Source: Clostridium lundense DSM 17049 (GTDB taxonomy: Bacteria; Bacillota; Clostridia; Clostridiales; Clostridiaceae). Taken from it: a DNA stretch of 64,000 nt. Of this stretch, positions 63,009 through 64,000 are shown piece by piece. The notes under the pieces are model-generated. The model did not search any database. It had not been told where the DNA came from and saw nothing but the letters and a program-made list of their open reading frames with translations. Both the position numbers and the translations under genes were made by a program. How positions within the stretch are numbered: the stretch's first letter is position 1; each line of letters opens with the position of its first letter. Where the stretch lies: positions 1 through 64,000 of the forward strand of contig NZ_JHVC01000016.1 in NCBI RefSeq assembly GCF_000619945.1, in the 5' to 3' direction.

Positions 63009-63185
63009 AAAAATACCTCCTTTCTAATTACATAAGCACATTGTAATTTTATCATAATTATTATCATAATTAATAGTATAAATGTATAAAAAGTTGATAA
63101 AAAAATAGTTTATTTATATACTATAATTATATTATTATTAATTTGCATATTTATATAGAAAATTATTTACTTGGAGGTAATAAAA

Positions 63186-64000
63186 ATGAATAATGTATAT
63201 GACATATTAGTAGAACGTGGCTACATAAAGCAGTTAACTCATGAAGAAGAAATAAAAGAAATGCTAAATAAGGAAAAAGTTACATTTTATATAGGATTTG
63301 ATCCAACAGCAGATAGTTTACATATAGGACATTTTTTACCACTTATGATGATGGCTCATATGCAAAGAGCTGGACATAGACCTATAGCATTAGTTGGAGG
63401 GGGAACCGTTATGATAGGTGACCCTAGTGGTAAAACTGATATGAGAAAAATGTTATCTAAAGAAGCAATAGACAAAAATGTTGCGTCTATAAAAAGCCAG
63501 CTTTCAAGATTTATAGATTTTTCTGATGATAAAGCTATACTTGCAAATAATGCAGAGTGGCTTTTAAAACTTAACTATGTTGAATTTATAAGAGAGATAG
63601 GTGTACATTTCTCAGTAAATAAAATGCTTACAGCAGAATGCTTTAAGCAAAGGTTAGAAAAGGGATTATCATTTTTAGAATTTAATTATATGTTAATGCA
63701 AGGATATGACTTCTTAGAATTAAACAGAAGATATGGATGTGTTATGGAATTGGGAGGAGATGACCAATGGTCCAATATGTTAGCTGGAACAGATTTAATA
63801 AGAAGAAAAGAGGGAAAACCTGCTTTTGCCATGACATGTACTTTACTTACTAACAGCGAAGGTAAGAAAATGGGTAAAACTGAAAAAGGTGCATTATGGT
63901 TAGATAAAGAAAAAACTACTCCATATGAGTTTTATCAATACTGGAGAAATGTAGATGATGCAGATGTAGAAAAATGTTTAGCACTATTAACTTTCTTACC
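63186..64000 (+). CDS. tyrS: Tyrosyl-tRNA synthetase (partial, 3' end outside window)
   Basis: The first 271 codons are present. YIGFDPTADSLHIGHFLP carries the HIGH motif, ALVGGGTVMIGDPSGKTDM and LGGDDQWSNM are family motifs, and KKMGKTEKGALWLD is the KMSKS-type loop as KMGKT. It charges tRNA-Tyr. GGAGG lies about 9 bases before the ATG. The 177-base gap upstream shows no T-box motif, although many clostridial tyrS genes have one; promoters there are AT-rich and unclear. Confidence 0.95.
   Translation, partial: MNNVYDILVERGYIKQLTHEEEIKEMLNKEKVTFYIGFDPTADSLHIGHFLPLMMMAHMQRAGHRPIALVGGGTVMIGDPSGKTDMRKMLSKEAIDKNVASIKSQLSRFIDFSDDKAILANNAEWLLKLNYVEFIREIGVHFSVNKMLTAECFKQRLEKGLSFLEFNYMLMQGYDFLELNRRYGCVMELGGDDQWSNMLAGTDLIRRKEGKPAFAMTCTLLTNSEGKKMGKTEKGALWLDKEKTTPYEFYQYWRNVDDADVEKCLALLTFL

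Noticed and set aside
63009..63185. Search for a T-box before tyrS
   Set aside because: No AGGTGGCACCGCG-like sequence or terminator hairpin is present in the gap.

Overview
The window looks like a piece of a low-GC, endospore-forming, anaerobic Firmicute, most likely Clostridium sensu stricto. The evidence is the very AT-rich DNA, strong AGGAGG-type ribosome sites, GerA-family germination genes, a T-box and a lysine riboswitch, DUF1667 and GlpA-type oxidoreductases, and many two-component/ABC modules. I cannot name the species. No CRISPR array, complete insertion sequence, prophage or tRNA gene was seen. The left edge is the end of an rRNA operon and the right edge cuts tyrS.

Layout. (1) 1-322: 3' end of 23S rRNA, 5S rRNA, terminator. 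(2) 372-4183: a GAF/PAS-LuxR regulator divergent from glycerol dehydrogenase, with a 30-bp dyad between them, then an MFS exporter. (3) 4275-5158: overlapping bacteriohemerythrin and CheX-type phosphatase genes. (4) 5378-12161: amino-acid catabolism. A sigma-54 activator diverges from an aminotransferase and a fumarylacetoacetase-family enzyme, with a clear -24/-12 promoter and three 21-bp direct repeats; asparaginase plus an Lrp/AsnC regulator lie nearby. (5) 12566-18527: a diguanylate cyclase, then a response regulator/kinase/FtsX-type ABC exporter module. (6) 18529-25100: an excisionase-like gene remnant, then a five-gene operon (two FAD oxidoreductases, DUF1667 protein, glutamate dehydrogenase, AEC transporter) behind a promoter and a 36-bp palindrome, closed by a GntR/FCD regulator. 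(7) 25350-33027: a TipA-like regulator, a secreted protein with an ABC-2 exporter and two-component system, and an alanine/glycine symporter. (8) 33216-43103: FtsH, HelD, a twin-P-loop ATPase, a cation diffusion facilitator, an M18 aminopeptidase, and lysA under a lysine riboswitch. (9) 43206-51842: one 2878-codon gene for a cyclic beta-1,2-glucan synthase. (10) 52090-64000: trpS with a tryptophan T-box, prfC, small zinc-ribbon and membrane proteins, a divergent GerA-type germinant receptor locus, an AlbA_2 protein, a small P-loop protein, an RMD1/DUF155-family protein, and the start of tyrS.

The least explained structure is a family of intergenic elements built from degenerate 7-bp units (AGAGTAC-like) that face each other as inverted arrays bounded by T-runs and A-runs. 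Copies are at 27579-27735, 33104-33153 (half element), 52617-52706 and 55653-55877. One sits inside the trpS leader and one abuts the prfC terminator. They look like MITE-like or RNA hairpin elements. Other hidden signals are the sigma-54 upstream repeats, the palindrome controlling the oxidoreductase/glutamate dehydrogenase operon, ribosome-site-masking hairpins before the twin-P-loop ATPase and the zinc-ribbon protein, and a 26-bp G-U-tolerant hairpin before prfC.
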